Shown here: positions 8,057-16,766 of the stretch, piece by piece | Numbering within the stretch: the first letter of the stretch is position 1 | Layout of the letters: every line of letters begins with the position of its first letter | From: Clostridiales bacterium GWE2_32_10 | GTDB taxonomy: Bacteria > Bacillota > Clostridia > Lachnospirales > UBA12420 | Assembly (NCBI GenBank): GCA_001797255.1 | Contig: MGOW01000048.1 | Span: 6,577 to 54,485 of the forward strand | DNA: 47,909 bases | Direction of reading: 5' to 3' | Translations under genes and position numbers: made by a program | The notes under the pieces: generated by a model | The model's input: only the letters and a program-made list of their open reading frames with translations | Told to the model about the DNA's origin: nothing | Databases searched by the model: none

Positions 8057-11000
8057 ATGGGGTGGACTACGGAGCAAGAGAGTGCACTAGAAATAAAGGA
8101 TAAAAATATTTTGGTATCTGCTGCAGCAGGCTCAGGGAAGACGGCAGCATTGGTTGAACGCATAATCAGGCTTATCACGGATAACGATAATCCGACGAAT
8201 ATAAATGAAATATTAGTTGTCACTTTCACAAAGGCTGCGGCAGGTGAGATGAAGGAAAGAGTTATCTTAGCACTTTTAAATAAAATAGATGAAATGCCAG
8301 AATGTGAACATTTACAAAGGCAGGTGGTATTATTTTACGAAGCTCAGATAACTACTATTCATTCTTTTTGTCTGGATGTAATTCGTAATAATTACGGCAT
8401 TATCGGGCTTACGCCTGATTTTAGAGTTGCAGATGAGGTTGAGATAAGTCTTATACTATTAGACACTGTAAGCAAAGTTTTTGAAGAAGAGTATACAGTG
8501 TCTAATGATATTTATTTTAGCAAGCTTGTGAATAGTTATACAAATGGGCGTGATGATAGAAACCTTCAAGATATGATTATAGGTATATATAACAAAGTAC
8601 GTCAAATAAGCATAGACCCTATAAAATGGCTAGAAGAGTCGGTATGTTTATATAAATCTGGAAAAGATGAAGAATTAGATCAAAATATGTGGATAAAACT
8701 AATAAAGAAACAACTACATACAGACATAGAACGTATAATAAAGGATATTAGAGAAGTTCTAAGCGAATTAAAGTCGAGTGAAATTACCCAATATATAGAG
8801 CTTATTTCAAAAGAATACGAAAGTTTTTACGAGTTAAAGACTTCGTTAGATAACGGGATAGAAATATTTTATAAAAACCTAAAAGAAGTAGTATTTGATA
8901 GATTGCCAAGATTAAAAACAGAAATAGGAGAGGAGCTTAAAACAAAAGTTCAAAAGATTAGAGACGTAATGAAAGATTTTATTAAAGATATAAACCAGAA
9001 AATATTCATATTGCCACCAAATGAAATGATTAAAGGCATGGAAGATTTTTATCCTGTTTTAAAAAATCTTGTTGATGTAGTAAAAAAAATAGATGAGAGA
9101 TTTACTGCTGCAAAAAAAGAAAGAGGGATTATAGACTACTCAGATATAGAGCACTATACACTTGATATATTGACAGGAAATAAAAAGGTAACTCAAAATT
9201 TACGAGAAAAGTACAAGTATGTGTTTATAGATGAGTATCAAGACATAAATCTAATACAAGACACTATACTTACGCTTGTGTCCAAGGAAAATCCAGGATA
9301 TTCTAATGTTTTTATGGTGGGAGATGTAAAACAAAGTATATATAAATTTAGACAAGCAAAGCCAGAAATCTTTTTGCAAAAATATAATTTATATACTAAA
9401 GCTCGTGACGAGCAAAATACGACTGTAGATTTTACGCGAAACTTTAGAAGTAGAGATATTATAATAAATTTTGTTAATTTTATATTTAAACAATTGATGA
9501 ATGAAGATTTGGCAGGAATAAATTATGATGAACATGCACAGCTTTATTTGGGTGCAGGTTATCCAACTACATCGCACAAAATATCGGACAAAATAGAATT
9601 TGATATAATAGACCAGAAGTCGCAAGAAGACCAAGATGAGGAGTTAGAAGATATTTCTAAGGCAGAGATAGAGGCTAAGCATGTTGTAGGGAGAATAAAC
9701 GAAATAATTAAAGATGGACTATATATATACGATAAAAACTTAGGACAGTATAGGCTAGTAAACTATAGAGATATTGTGATACTAATTCGAAGCACGAAAA
9801 ATTATGTGGAAGAATATATAAAGGTCTTTGAAAAAAGCGGTATACCTATTTATTCGAAAGATGACAAGGGATATTTTGGAAGTATGGAGATTAGGCTTAT
9901 CTTAAATATACTTAGAGTTATTGATAACCCAATGTATGATATACCACTTATTGCAGTACTAAAATCACCCATATTTGGATTTACGCTTGATGAGCTTGTG
10001 ATGATTAGAAATTTGAATCTAGATGGTTGTTTTCATGATGCACTAGAAAATTGTAAAGAAGATAAACTACAACAAAAAATAAACAATTTTAAGGATAGGA
10101 TAACACGGTTTAGAGCACACTCAGAAACTGTAGGGGTGCGTGAGCTATTAGAAAAAATATATGATGATACGGATATATATAAAATAAATTACTGCACAAA
10201 GAACATGAAGCTAAAAAACGCTAATTTGAGGTTACTCATAAAAAGGGCAGAACAATATGAAGAAACAACATTTACAGGAGTACTTGATTTTATAAGGTTT
10301 GTAGATAAGGCGATAGAGAATAACAAGGATGTAGCAAGTGCAAAGACCATAGGGGAAAATGATGATGTAGTGAGGATTATGACTATTCATAAGAGTAAGG
10401 GACTTGAGTTTCCAGTAGTATTTCTATGTGGAATAACAAAACAGTTTAATATTGTAGCAAGTATAAAGGATGGAGTTCTTATACATGATGAATATGGAAT
10501 AGGGACAGATATTGTAAATTTAGAAAGTAATGTTATATATAAGTCACCTCCAAAGTATATTATAGAAACTCAGATAAAGAAAGAGATTATTTCTGAGGAG
10601 CTTAGAGTGTTATATGTAGCACTCACGCGTGCACGGGAAAAGTTATATATAGTAGGGGTTGTGAATGATTATGAAAAAGAGAAAGAAAAGATTGGACACC
10701 AGAACTACTTTAAGATGTTGCTGTCATGTGTTCTTAAACAGGAAAAGCTTAAAGAATATAATGTGAAAATTGATATGAAAATATTTAATAAACAGGATAT
10801 ATTAGACAAAGATTTTGAAAATATAGTTGGACACAAAGCAAAGGAAAAAAATGAGGTAAATAAATTAGATAAGAATTGGTGGTATAGATATGAGGAGGCA
10901 AATCAATATTCTAGGAGACTGTCTGTAACGAACTTAAAAGAGGGGATGATTTGCAATAAGGAAATAAAAGTTGAAAATAAAATATTAGAATTAAGCCTAG

Positions 11001-11527
11001 TTCCAAAGAGCAAGCTACATAACAATACTCAAAAGGGTATAATAGTGCATAGAATATTAAAACATATTGACTATAGAAAGATATTATCCATCGATGAACT
11101 TGAAAAGGAACTTGAAGTCTTATTAGAGAAGAATATTATAACAAGTAATGATCTAAGAAATATTGATAAAGATAAAATTTATGGATTTTTTTCATCAGAT
11201 TTAATGCAAAGGATAAAAAATTCTACTAAAGTATATAAAGAAGTACCGTTTGTATTAGAAAAGAACATAAGGGAATTATATGATACTGAAATGAATCAAA
11301 GTGTGATTATACATGGAATAATAGACTGCTACTTTGAAGAAAATGGTGGGTTTGTTTTGGTAGATTATAAAACAGATTATACTGATGACGAGTCAGGAGA
11401 ATATTTGAAGATAAAGTATAAGGCACAATTAGATATATATGAGGAAGCACTAAATAAGATACTTGATAAAGAGGTTATAGAAAAGTTAATATATAGTATA
11501 TACTTAAATAAGGTGTTTATTGTATAA
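8057..11527 (+). CDS. addA: ATP-dependent helicase/nuclease subunit A (AddA)
   Basis: A 1156-residue UvrD-type helicase fused to a RecB-like nuclease. It resects double-strand breaks for RecA and degrades foreign linear DNA. Visible are Walker A 'SAAAGSGKTAALVERI' (about 18-34), 'VVTFTKAAAGEMKERV', Walker B 'FIDEYQDIN' near 388, 'GDVKQSIYKFRQAKP', 'MTIHKSKGLEFPVVF' and 'LYVALTRAREKLYI' near 857. The C-terminal PD-(D/E)XK nuclease has 'GIIVHRILKHID' and 'GFVLVDYKTDY' near 1100. All catalytic residues are present. AAAGGAAG at 8043-8050 favours the ATG at 8057 over the TTG at 8051. AddA works with AddB, whose gene usually lies directly upstream; here that position is taken by xseAB and no addB is in the window. 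Confidence 0.95.
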   Translation: MGWTTEQESALEIKDKNILVSAAAGSGKTAALVERIIRLITDNDNPTNINEILVVTFTKAAAGEMKERVILALLNKIDEMPECEHLQRQVVLFYEAQITTIHSFCLDVIRNNYGIIGLTPDFRVADEVEISLILLDTVSKVFEEEYTVSNDIYFSKLVNSYTNGRDDRNLQDMIIGIYNKVRQISIDPIKWLEESVCLYKSGKDEELDQNMWIKLIKKQLHTDIERIIKDIREVLSELKSSEITQYIELISKEYESFYELKTSLDNGIEIFYKNLKEVVFDRLPRLKTEIGEELKTKVQKIRDVMKDFIKDINQKIFILPPNEMIKGMEDFYPVLKNLVDVVKKIDERFTAAKKERGIIDYSDIEHYTLDILTGNKKVTQNLREKYKYVFIDEYQDINLIQDTILTLVSKENPGYSNVFMVGDVKQSIYKFRQAKPEIFLQKYNLYTKARDEQNTTVDFTRNFRSRDIIINFVNFIFKQLMNEDLAGINYDEHAQLYLGAGYPTTSHKISDKIEFDIIDQKSQEDQDEELEDISKAEIEAKHVVGRINEIIKDGLYIYDKNLGQYRLVNYRDIVILIRSTKNYVEEYIKVFEKSGIPIYSKDDKGYFGSMEIRLILNILRVIDNPMYDIPLIAVLKSPIFGFTLDELVMIRNLNLDGCFHDALENCKEDKLQQKINNFKDRITRFRAHSETVGVRELLEKIYDDTDIYKINYCTKNMKLKNANLRLLIKRAEQYEETTFTGVLDFIRFVDKAIENNKDVASAKTIGENDDVVRIMTIHKSKGLEFPVVFLCGITKQFNIVASIKDGVLIHDEYGIGTDIVNLESNVIYKSPPKYIIETQIKKEIISEELRVLYVALTRAREKLYIVGVVNDYEKEKEKIGHQNYFKMLLSCVLKQEKLKEYNVKIDMKIFNKQDILDKDFENIVGHKAKEKNEVNKLDKNWWYRYEEANQYSRRLSVTNLKEGMICNKEIKVENKILELSLVPKSKLHNNTQKGIIVHRILKHIDYRKILSIDELEKELEVLLEKNIITSNDLRNIDKDKIYGFFSSDLMQRIKNSTKVYKEVPFVLEKNIRELYDTEMNQSVIIHGIIDCYFEENGGFVLVDYKTDYTDDESGEYLKIKYKAQLDIYEEALNKILDKEVIEKLIYSIYLNKVFIV

Positions 11528-11530
11528 AAA

Positions 11531-11566
11531 ACAAACAACTATTTTTTAAGTAGTTGTTTGTTTTTG
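11531..11566. terminator. Bidirectional terminator between addA and the XRE regulator gene
   Basis: ACAAACAACTA (11531-11541) pairs perfectly with TAGTTGTTTGT (11551-11561). T runs on one side and A runs on the other let it stop transcription from both strands. It overlaps the last codons of the regulator gene. Confidence 0.85.
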
Positions 11567-11928
11567 CTCTGGATAAAGTTTAGCAAATCTAGCTTTTCGG
11601 ATTCCGGCCAAAATTTAACGGATAATAATTCGGCAATTATTTTTTGCGATATTTCGTCAGATACTAAATCGTTATTATATAAAATATTCGAGAGATGACA
11701 ATGATTTTGCACACTATTTGGGTTAATCCAATTTTCCTCATCTAATAAGTAGCTGACGCATGTATTTAGGCCGCCTGCAATTTCTTTTAACCTTGCAAGA
11801 GAAGGCTTACTTCTGTTGTGTTCGATATCGCTTAAAAAAGAAACAGAAATATCAATCTTTTCCGAAAGCTTTTGAAGTGTTAAGTTTTGTGATAAGCGTA
11901 ATGTTCGTATTCTATCGCCTAAACTCAT
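11539..11928 (-). CDS. XRE-family transcriptional regulator (SinR-like helix-turn-helix)
   Basis: A 129-residue protein with an N-terminal helix-turn-helix of the Xre/Cro type at residues 4-62 ('RIRTLRLSQNLTLQKLSEKI', 'VSFLSDIEHNRSKPSL', 'SYLLDE'). The remaining 65 residues are an unrecognised helical part that may mediate dimerisation. It has a consensus AGGAGG ribosome site on the minus strand (11932-11939 region). It is divergent from the small gene at 12169, and the 240-base gap between them contains two copies of TTTGTACG, so autoregulation and control of the neighbour are plausible. Targets are unknown. Confidence 0.85.
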   Translation of the reverse strand: MSLGDRIRTLRLSQNLTLQKLSEKIDISVSFLSDIEHNRSKPSLARLKEIAGGLNTCVSYLLDEENWINPNSVQNHCHLSNILYNNDLVSDEISQKIIAELLSVKFWPESEKLDLLNFIQSKNKQLLKK

Positions 11929-12168
11929 ACTATAAATCCTCCTAATTATAATAGACTATTACTTAGTATAGCATTTTTGTATTTAAATGTAAATTCGATT
12001 TGTACGTAAAAATTAAAAAAAAGAAGAAATTTGACGAAAACGCGAGAGAAATAAAGAAAATATTTAATATTCTTCTAAAATAGCCATTGAAAAAATTTTA
12101 TTATTGTAGTAAAATTAAAAAAGACTTTTGTACGACAACATACAATCGAAAATAAAGGAAGTGATTGT
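11929..12168. promoter_or_regulatory. Divergent control region with repeated TTTGTACG motifs
   Basis: This AT-rich intergenic region separates the XRE gene from the small gene at 12169. TTTGTACG occurs twice (11999-12006 and 12127-12134). The second copy sits in an imperfect dyad, TTGTA-N8-TACAA (12128-12145). They are candidate operators for the XRE protein. No clear -35/-10 pair was assigned. Confidence 0.35.
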
Positions 12169-12501
12169 ATGGCAAAAGAAGTGGAGCTTGAAGTACTTTT
12201 GGGGAATTACTTCAGCGGTGTTATAACAATAAATGACATGAAAAAACTAGTAAAGATTTTTAAAAATGATGTAGAAAGAGCAAAAAAAGAAGTATTAGAA
12301 GAAATAAGATTACGACCAGATGTTCCAAAGGGATTTTTTGAAAAGTTTAATAGTAATGCAGTGAAAATTTTTGATTATTCATTACAAAAAATTTATAGGG
12401 ACAATGTATGCAATCACGATATGATAGAATTTGTATACAATAATATTAAACAAGATTTATCAGAACTAGCCAAACTAAAAAACAACAATGCTAATTTATA
12501 G
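12169..12501 (+). CDS. Small hypothetical protein
   Basis: A 110-residue charged, helix-rich protein with no recognised family. It lacks a signal peptide or membrane segment and carries one cysteine near the C-terminal half. A good ribosome site (AAAGGAAGTG, about 12154-12163) precedes the ATG, and a terminator overlaps its end, so it is a single-gene transcript. Its divergent position beside an XRE regulator suggests it is controlled by it. Confidence 0.65.
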   Translation: MAKEVELEVLLGNYFSGVITINDMKKLVKIFKNDVERAKKEVLEEIRLRPDVPKGFFEKFNSNAVKIFDYSLQKIYRDNVCNHDMIEFVYNNIKQDLSELAKLKNNNANL

Positions 12502-12516
12502 TGTTGTTGTTTTTTT
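12477..12516 (+). terminator. Terminator after the small hypothetical gene
   Basis: AAAAAACAACAA (12477-12488) pairs perfectly with TTGTTGTTTTTT (12504-12515), with a 15-base loop and a T-rich 3' arm. The left arm lies within the last codons of the gene. Confidence 0.75.
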
Positions 12517-12635
12517 ATATAGTATTGATACGTCTAAAGAAATTATTTTTAAATATAATATATTGAATATAGATGGAAAAAATGGGAAATATAAATTATA
12601 TGACTTAGAAAATCTAATTTTAGAAAGGGAAAACT

Positions 12636-13568
12636 ATGAAGGCTAAAATCAGAGTTGGGATACCGAGAGGACTATTATATTACAAACATAAAGTGTTATG
12701 GACAAATTTTATAAAAGAGCTTGGTGCAGACCCCATAATAAGTCCAGAGACAAATAAAGAGATTCTAAATAATGGGATAAAGCATTCTATAGACGAGGGG
12801 TGCTTGTCATCAAAAATTTATATGGGACATGTGGACTGGCTTAGAAATAGGGTTGATTATGTATTTGTACCAAGAGTAGCTTCATATTCAAAAAATGATC
12901 AAACGTGTGTAAGACTTTTTGCACTGCCTGATATTGTTGAAAATACTTTTTACGGGATAAAACTTCTTAAATATAATCTTGACATACAAAATGGAAAAAC
13001 AGAAAAAGTAGAATTTTTAAAGCTCGGGCTAAAGCTTAACAAAAACATATTTACGGTCATATCTGCGTATAAGAAAGCGAAAATCAGACAGCTAGAATAC
13101 GAAAAAGGGCAAGAGGCAAGGCAAATAAAGCTATTAGAAAATGTAGGTAAGCTAAAAATACTTATAGCATCGCATTCGTATAATACTTATGATAAGCTTA
13201 TTGGCTTTCCTGTTAAACATTATTTAGAAAAACTTAATACAGAAGTAATTTATGCAGATAGAGTCTCAAAAAATAATGCGATAAAAGCTTCATGTAAAAT
13301 ATCAAAATCATTATACTGGAGTCATAATCAAGAAATATTAGGTGCGGTAGAACTCTATAAAGATAAGATAGATGGTATTATACTTCTTACAACATTTCCA
13401 TGTGGACCTGATTCACTAGTTAATGATTTGTGTATACGAAAGATAAAAAACATACCAATCGCTTATATACTGATAGACGAATTACAAGGTGAGGCTGGGA
13501 TGCATACAAGGCTAGAGAGCTTTGTGGATATAATAAGTGCTAGGAAAGGGGTAACGAGATGCAGATAG
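12636..13568 (+). CDS. Acyl-CoA dehydratase activase-related protein (COG3580/DUF2229 type)
   Basis: A 310-residue protein opening with 'GIPRGLLYYKHKVLWTNFIKELG', the signature of the COG3580/DUF2229 family related to 2-hydroxyacyl-CoA dehydratase subunits. Conserved cysteines in 'DEGCLSSKIYMGHVD', 'QTCVRLF' and 'FPCGPDS' could hold an iron-sulfur cluster. Members occur in anaerobes next to a COG3581 partner and an ATP-dependent activase, as here. The substrate is not known. The gene overlaps the next by ten bases, so translation is coupled. Ribosome site AGAAAGGGAAA lies just upstream. Confidence 0.8.
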   Translation: MKAKIRVGIPRGLLYYKHKVLWTNFIKELGADPIISPETNKEILNNGIKHSIDEGCLSSKIYMGHVDWLRNRVDYVFVPRVASYSKNDQTCVRLFALPDIVENTFYGIKLLKYNLDIQNGKTEKVEFLKLGLKLNKNIFTVISAYKKAKIRQLEYEKGQEARQIKLLENVGKLKILIASHSYNTYDKLIGFPVKHYLEKLNTEVIYADRVSKNNAIKASCKISKSLYWSHNQEILGAVELYKDKIDGIILLTTFPCGPDSLVNDLCIRKIKNIPIAYILIDELQGEAGMHTRLESFVDIISARKGVTRCR

Positions 13569-14647
13569 AGAATAAAGTTACGTTTCCACGCTTGGGGAAT
13601 TATCATATACCTATTAGTACCTTTGTAGAAAAGACTTTAAATGCAAAAGTGTGCGTATCACCTGCAATTACTAAAAGGACTATAGAACTAGGTACTAAAC
13701 ATAGTCCGGACTTTGTTTGCGTGCCGTTTAAATATAATATAGGAAATTATATAGAGGCACTTGAAAATGGGGCAAATATATTAATACAGGCTGGCGGGGG
13801 CTGTAGGTTTGGGTACTATGGTGAGGTTCAAGAAGAGATACTTAAGAGCTTAGGCTACGAATTCAAGTTTTTTAACATAAATGATAGAAAGTTTAAGCCA
13901 TTACGTTATTACGAATTACTAAAGAAAATTAATTCTAAGTTAACATTTAGAAAATTTATGTATTATTTTTATTTAATATATAAACAAATATTTGCAATAG
14001 ATAAAATAGAAGATTATATAAGAAAAAACATAGGATTTGAAATAAATAAAGGTGACTTTGAGAATGTAGAGAAAAGATTTTTAGTGGAACTTAAAAAAAC
14101 AGAAAAGATAAGGGATGTAAATAATATTTTTACTAAATATATAACGTTATTAAAAAAAATACCTATAAACAAACCTAAAAATTGCCTAAAAGTAGGAATA
14201 GTAGGTGAATTATATGTACTCATAGAACCATTCAGCAATTATTTTATAGAAAAAGAAATGGCTAGTTACGGTATAGAAGTACAACGATATATAAATATCT
14301 CATATTTGTTTTTCTCAAGAAAACATAAAAAATCTAGAACCTTAAAATTAGCAAAACCATATCTACAATACGATATAGGTGCAGATGGAGTTGATAGTGT
14401 GGCACATTCTAAAGAATTAGCTAAAAAGGGATTTGACGGCATTATACATATAAAGCCTTTCGGTTGTATGCCTGAAATAAACTGTATGCCAATATTACAA
14501 AGATTATCACAAGACTACAAGATACCTATACTATATTTTAGTTTTGACTCTCAAACTTCTGAAACTGGTGTAAAAACAAGGCTGGAGGCGTTTTATGATA
14601 TGTTAAGTATGAGAAAAAACTTGAACTCACCCCTAGCCCCTCTCTAA
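13559..14647 (+). CDS. 2-hydroxyacyl-CoA dehydratase-like protein (COG3581 type)
   Basis: A 362-residue protein with the COG3581 pattern: 'VTFPRLGNYHIPI', 'GTKHSPDFVCVPFKYNIGNYIEALENGA', 'GGGCRFGYYGEVQEEIL' and 'KPFGCMPEINCMPIL'. The cysteines are probable cluster ligands. It should work with the preceding COG3580 protein and the activase that follows. The last residues (SPLAPL) and the stop codon are encoded by a palindromic repeat beginning at 14626, so the original C-terminus was probably replaced when that element inserted. Confidence 0.8.
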   Translation: MQIENKVTFPRLGNYHIPISTFVEKTLNAKVCVSPAITKRTIELGTKHSPDFVCVPFKYNIGNYIEALENGANILIQAGGGCRFGYYGEVQEEILKSLGYEFKFFNINDRKFKPLRYYELLKKINSKLTFRKFMYYFYLIYKQIFAIDKIEDYIRKNIGFEINKGDFENVEKRFLVELKKTEKIRDVNNIFTKYITLLKKIPINKPKNCLKVGIVGELYVLIEPFSNYFIEKEMASYGIEVQRYINISYLFFSRKHKKSRTLKLAKPYLQYDIGADGVDSVAHSKELAKKGFDGIIHIKPFGCMPEINCMPILQRLSQDYKIPILYFSFDSQTSETGVKTRLEAFYDMLSMRKNLNSPLAPL

Positions 14648-14738
14648 AAGAGAGGGGAATGTAGGATGTGAGAGTCTTGGCGGGGGAAATTTAGAGTTAA
14701 AAAGTTCCCCTCTCTTTTAGAGAGGGGTCGGGGGTGAG
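14626..14738. repeat. 113-bp palindromic element (MITE/REP-like)
   Basis: Two 34-base arms (14626-14659 and 14705-14738) are inverted copies with only about three mismatches. Each arm is itself a hairpin (CCCCTCTC-TAAAA-GAGAGGGG at 14637-14657 on the left). It is GC-rich compared with its surroundings. It supplies the last codons and stop of the upstream gene and GGGGGTGAG, the ribosome site five bases before the activase ATG. No transposase is encoded, so it would be a non-autonomous mobile or structural repeat. Confidence 0.85.
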
Positions 14739-14743
14739 TACGT

Positions 14744-15685
14744 ATGAATGCTTATTTAGGAGTAGACATTGGGTCTATATCTACTAAAGGTGTTATTATA
14801 GATGAAAACAATAATATACTTGCGGAAAAGTATTTATGGACAGAGGGGAATCCTATAAATGCGGTAAGAAACTTGCTTGATGGATTAAAATTACAGTTGA
14901 ACGATGATATTAAAGTTAAGGCAGTAGGGACAACGGGGTCAGCAAGAAAGCTTGTGGGTGCAATTCTTAATGCACAGGTAGTTAAAAATGAAATTACAGC
15001 ACATGCAATAGGAACATTGTCTCTCTACCCAGATGTTAGGACTATTTTAGAGATAGGTGGACAGGACTCTAAAATAATTATATTAGATGATGGAATAGTT
15101 GCTGATTATGCAATGAATACTTTGTGTGCTGCAGGGACGGGGTCGTTTTTATCATCACAAGCCAAAAGGCTTGGAGTAGAGGTAGAGGAATTTGGTGTAC
15201 ATGCACTAAAATCTAAAAATCCTACTAAAATAGCAGCTAGATGCACAGTCTTTGCAGAGTCAGATCTAGTGCATAAAGCACAAATAGGACATAAAAAAGA
15301 AGATATAATAGCAGGACTTTGCAAGGCGGTTGCAAGTAACTATTTAAATAATGTAGGCAAAGGCAAGAAAATAAAAGCACCTATAGTTTTTCAAGGTGGA
15401 GTAAGCAAAAATATAGGAGTAACAAAAGCTTTCGAGGAAGCTATAGGAGAACAGGTAATAGTGGATAAATATGGACATCTTATGGGAGGATTGGGCATTG
15501 CAATATTTGCAAAAAACCAGGGTCGTGAGGGTGAGTTTGATTTTAATATAAAAGATATGGTATTTGAGACAAAAGGGCAAGAATGTGATAAATGCCCTAA
15601 TAACTGCGAGATTATATCAGTTTATAGAAATGGTGTATTAATAGATTTTTGGGGAAACAGATGTGATAATGGGGCACTTATATAA
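14744..15685 (+). CDS. ATP-dependent acyl-CoA dehydratase activase (HgdC/BadF family)
   Basis: A 313-residue ASKHA-fold ATPase. Such proteins carry a [4Fe-4S] cluster at a dimer interface and inject an electron into a partner dehydratase or reductase at the cost of ATP. Visible are the phosphate loop 'GVDIGSISTKGVII', 'LEIGGQDSKIIILDDG', 'MNTLCAAGTGSFL' with a cluster cysteine, 'AARCTVFAESDLVH' with the second, and 'PIVFQGGVSKN'. The C-terminus adds a four-cysteine stretch ('CDKCPNNCEI' plus a late Cys), seen in the versions that work with COG3580/3581. It begins six bases after the palindromic repeat. The redox substrate is unknown. Confidence 0.9.
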   Translation: MNAYLGVDIGSISTKGVIIDENNNILAEKYLWTEGNPINAVRNLLDGLKLQLNDDIKVKAVGTTGSARKLVGAILNAQVVKNEITAHAIGTLSLYPDVRTILEIGGQDSKIIILDDGIVADYAMNTLCAAGTGSFLSSQAKRLGVEVEEFGVHALKSKNPTKIAARCTVFAESDLVHKAQIGHKKEDIIAGLCKAVASNYLNNVGKGKKIKAPIVFQGGVSKNIGVTKAFEEAIGEQVIVDKYGHLMGGLGIAIFAKNQGREGEFDFNIKDMVFETKGQECDKCPNNCEIISVYRNGVLIDFWGNRCDNGALI

Positions 15686-15702
15686 TATTAAAAATATGTT
15701 TA

Positions 15703-16542
15703 CTAGAAAGATATTATAACCCCTCCATCATAAGCATACATTGTGCTAAGTCCTTTTGTTTCTAAAATAAGTATATCTTTAAAATTATATGTTTTTGATA
15801 TAGATTCTTTTAGACTTTCCGCCTTTTCTTGTGCATTACAGTGAGTAATACATAAAGTTTTATCTTTAAAATCAGTCCCATTTTCTCCTATTATTTCAAC
15901 CAATCTATGAAAGGCTTTTTTGCTGCCTCGGGCTTTTTCATGCAAATCAATAACGCCACCTTCCGCTTTCATAATAGGTACGATATTTAATATATTGGCT
16001 ATAAATCCTTTTAACTTTGAAATTCGCCCATTTTTAATTAGATTATCTAAGGAATCAAGTATAAAAAAGGTTTTCATGTCATTAATAAAAGCTGTTACTG
16101 TAGAAATTATCTCAATATTTGATAAATCTTTTTTGATGCATTCATTTAGCTTTAATGCTACAAGAACTTCCCCAGTAGATGCACTTAGAGAATCAAAAAT
16201 ATGAATAGACTTATTAGGACTAATTTCTGTAAACATATTTTTTGCAGTCATAGCACTATTGTATGCTCCGCTCAGAAATGATGAAATAGTTATTACGTAA
16301 GTATTATCAGATGCAGCATTTTTAAATGAAACTAAAAAATCATTAGGAGAAGGGCAAGAACTTTTGGGTACTAATGAAGAAGCTTTTATAGCATCTAAAA
16401 GCTTCATTGTATTAATGTTATCATCATCTATATACGTGTCATTTTCCACTGTTATTTTAAATGGAACCAAATCCACATTCATATCCATTTGTAGTTGCAT
16501 AGATAAATCGCAGCAACTATCGGCAATAATTTTTGAAGTCAT
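15703..16542 (-). CDS. DegV family fatty-acid-binding protein
   Basis: A 279-residue DegV protein: N-terminal 'IIADSCCDL', then 'VPFKITVENDTYIDDD', 'KSSCPSPNDFL', 'ITISSFLSGAYNSA', 'HIFDSLSASTGEVLVALKL' and 'LDNLIKNGRISKLKGF'. DegV proteins bind a single fatty acid and in Firmicutes hand it to fatty-acid kinase FakA for incorporation into phospholipid (FakB role). Length is normal. A strong AGGAGG site lies just upstream on the minus strand (16546-16553). It converges with the activase gene, with only 17 bases between the stops and no terminator there. Confidence 0.92.
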   Translation of the reverse strand: MTSKIIADSCCDLSMQLQMDMNVDLVPFKITVENDTYIDDDNINTMKLLDAIKASSLVPKSSCPSPNDFLVSFKNAASDNTYVITISSFLSGAYNSAMTAKNMFTEISPNKSIHIFDSLSASTGEVLVALKLNECIKKDLSNIEIISTVTAFINDMKTFFILDSLDNLIKNGRISKLKGFIANILNIVPIMKAEGGVIDLHEKARGSKKAFHRLVEIIGENGTDFKDKTLCITHCNAQEKAESLKESISKTYNFKDILILETKGLSTMYAYDGGVIISF

Positions 16543-16766
16543 ATATATCCTCCTTATTAAAGAACATAGAATTTTACTAACTATACAATTTTAACATATT
16601 TTTAAGAAAATGACTATAGAGAATTAAAAAAATGCAAAAAATTTTTTAAAAACCCTTTACTTTTTGGAATAATTTTGTTAAAATAGATATTACGAAAATA
16701 TTAAGTAAATATTATTGAAGAGTTAACATATAATAATAATATATTAAAATTAGAAGGAGCTTGAAT

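Noticed and set aside
14626-14738. Simple transcription terminator between the dehydratase genes
   Set aside because: It has two hairpin arms forming one large palindrome, no T run, reaches into the coding end of one gene and the ribosome site of the next, so a repeat element explains it better.
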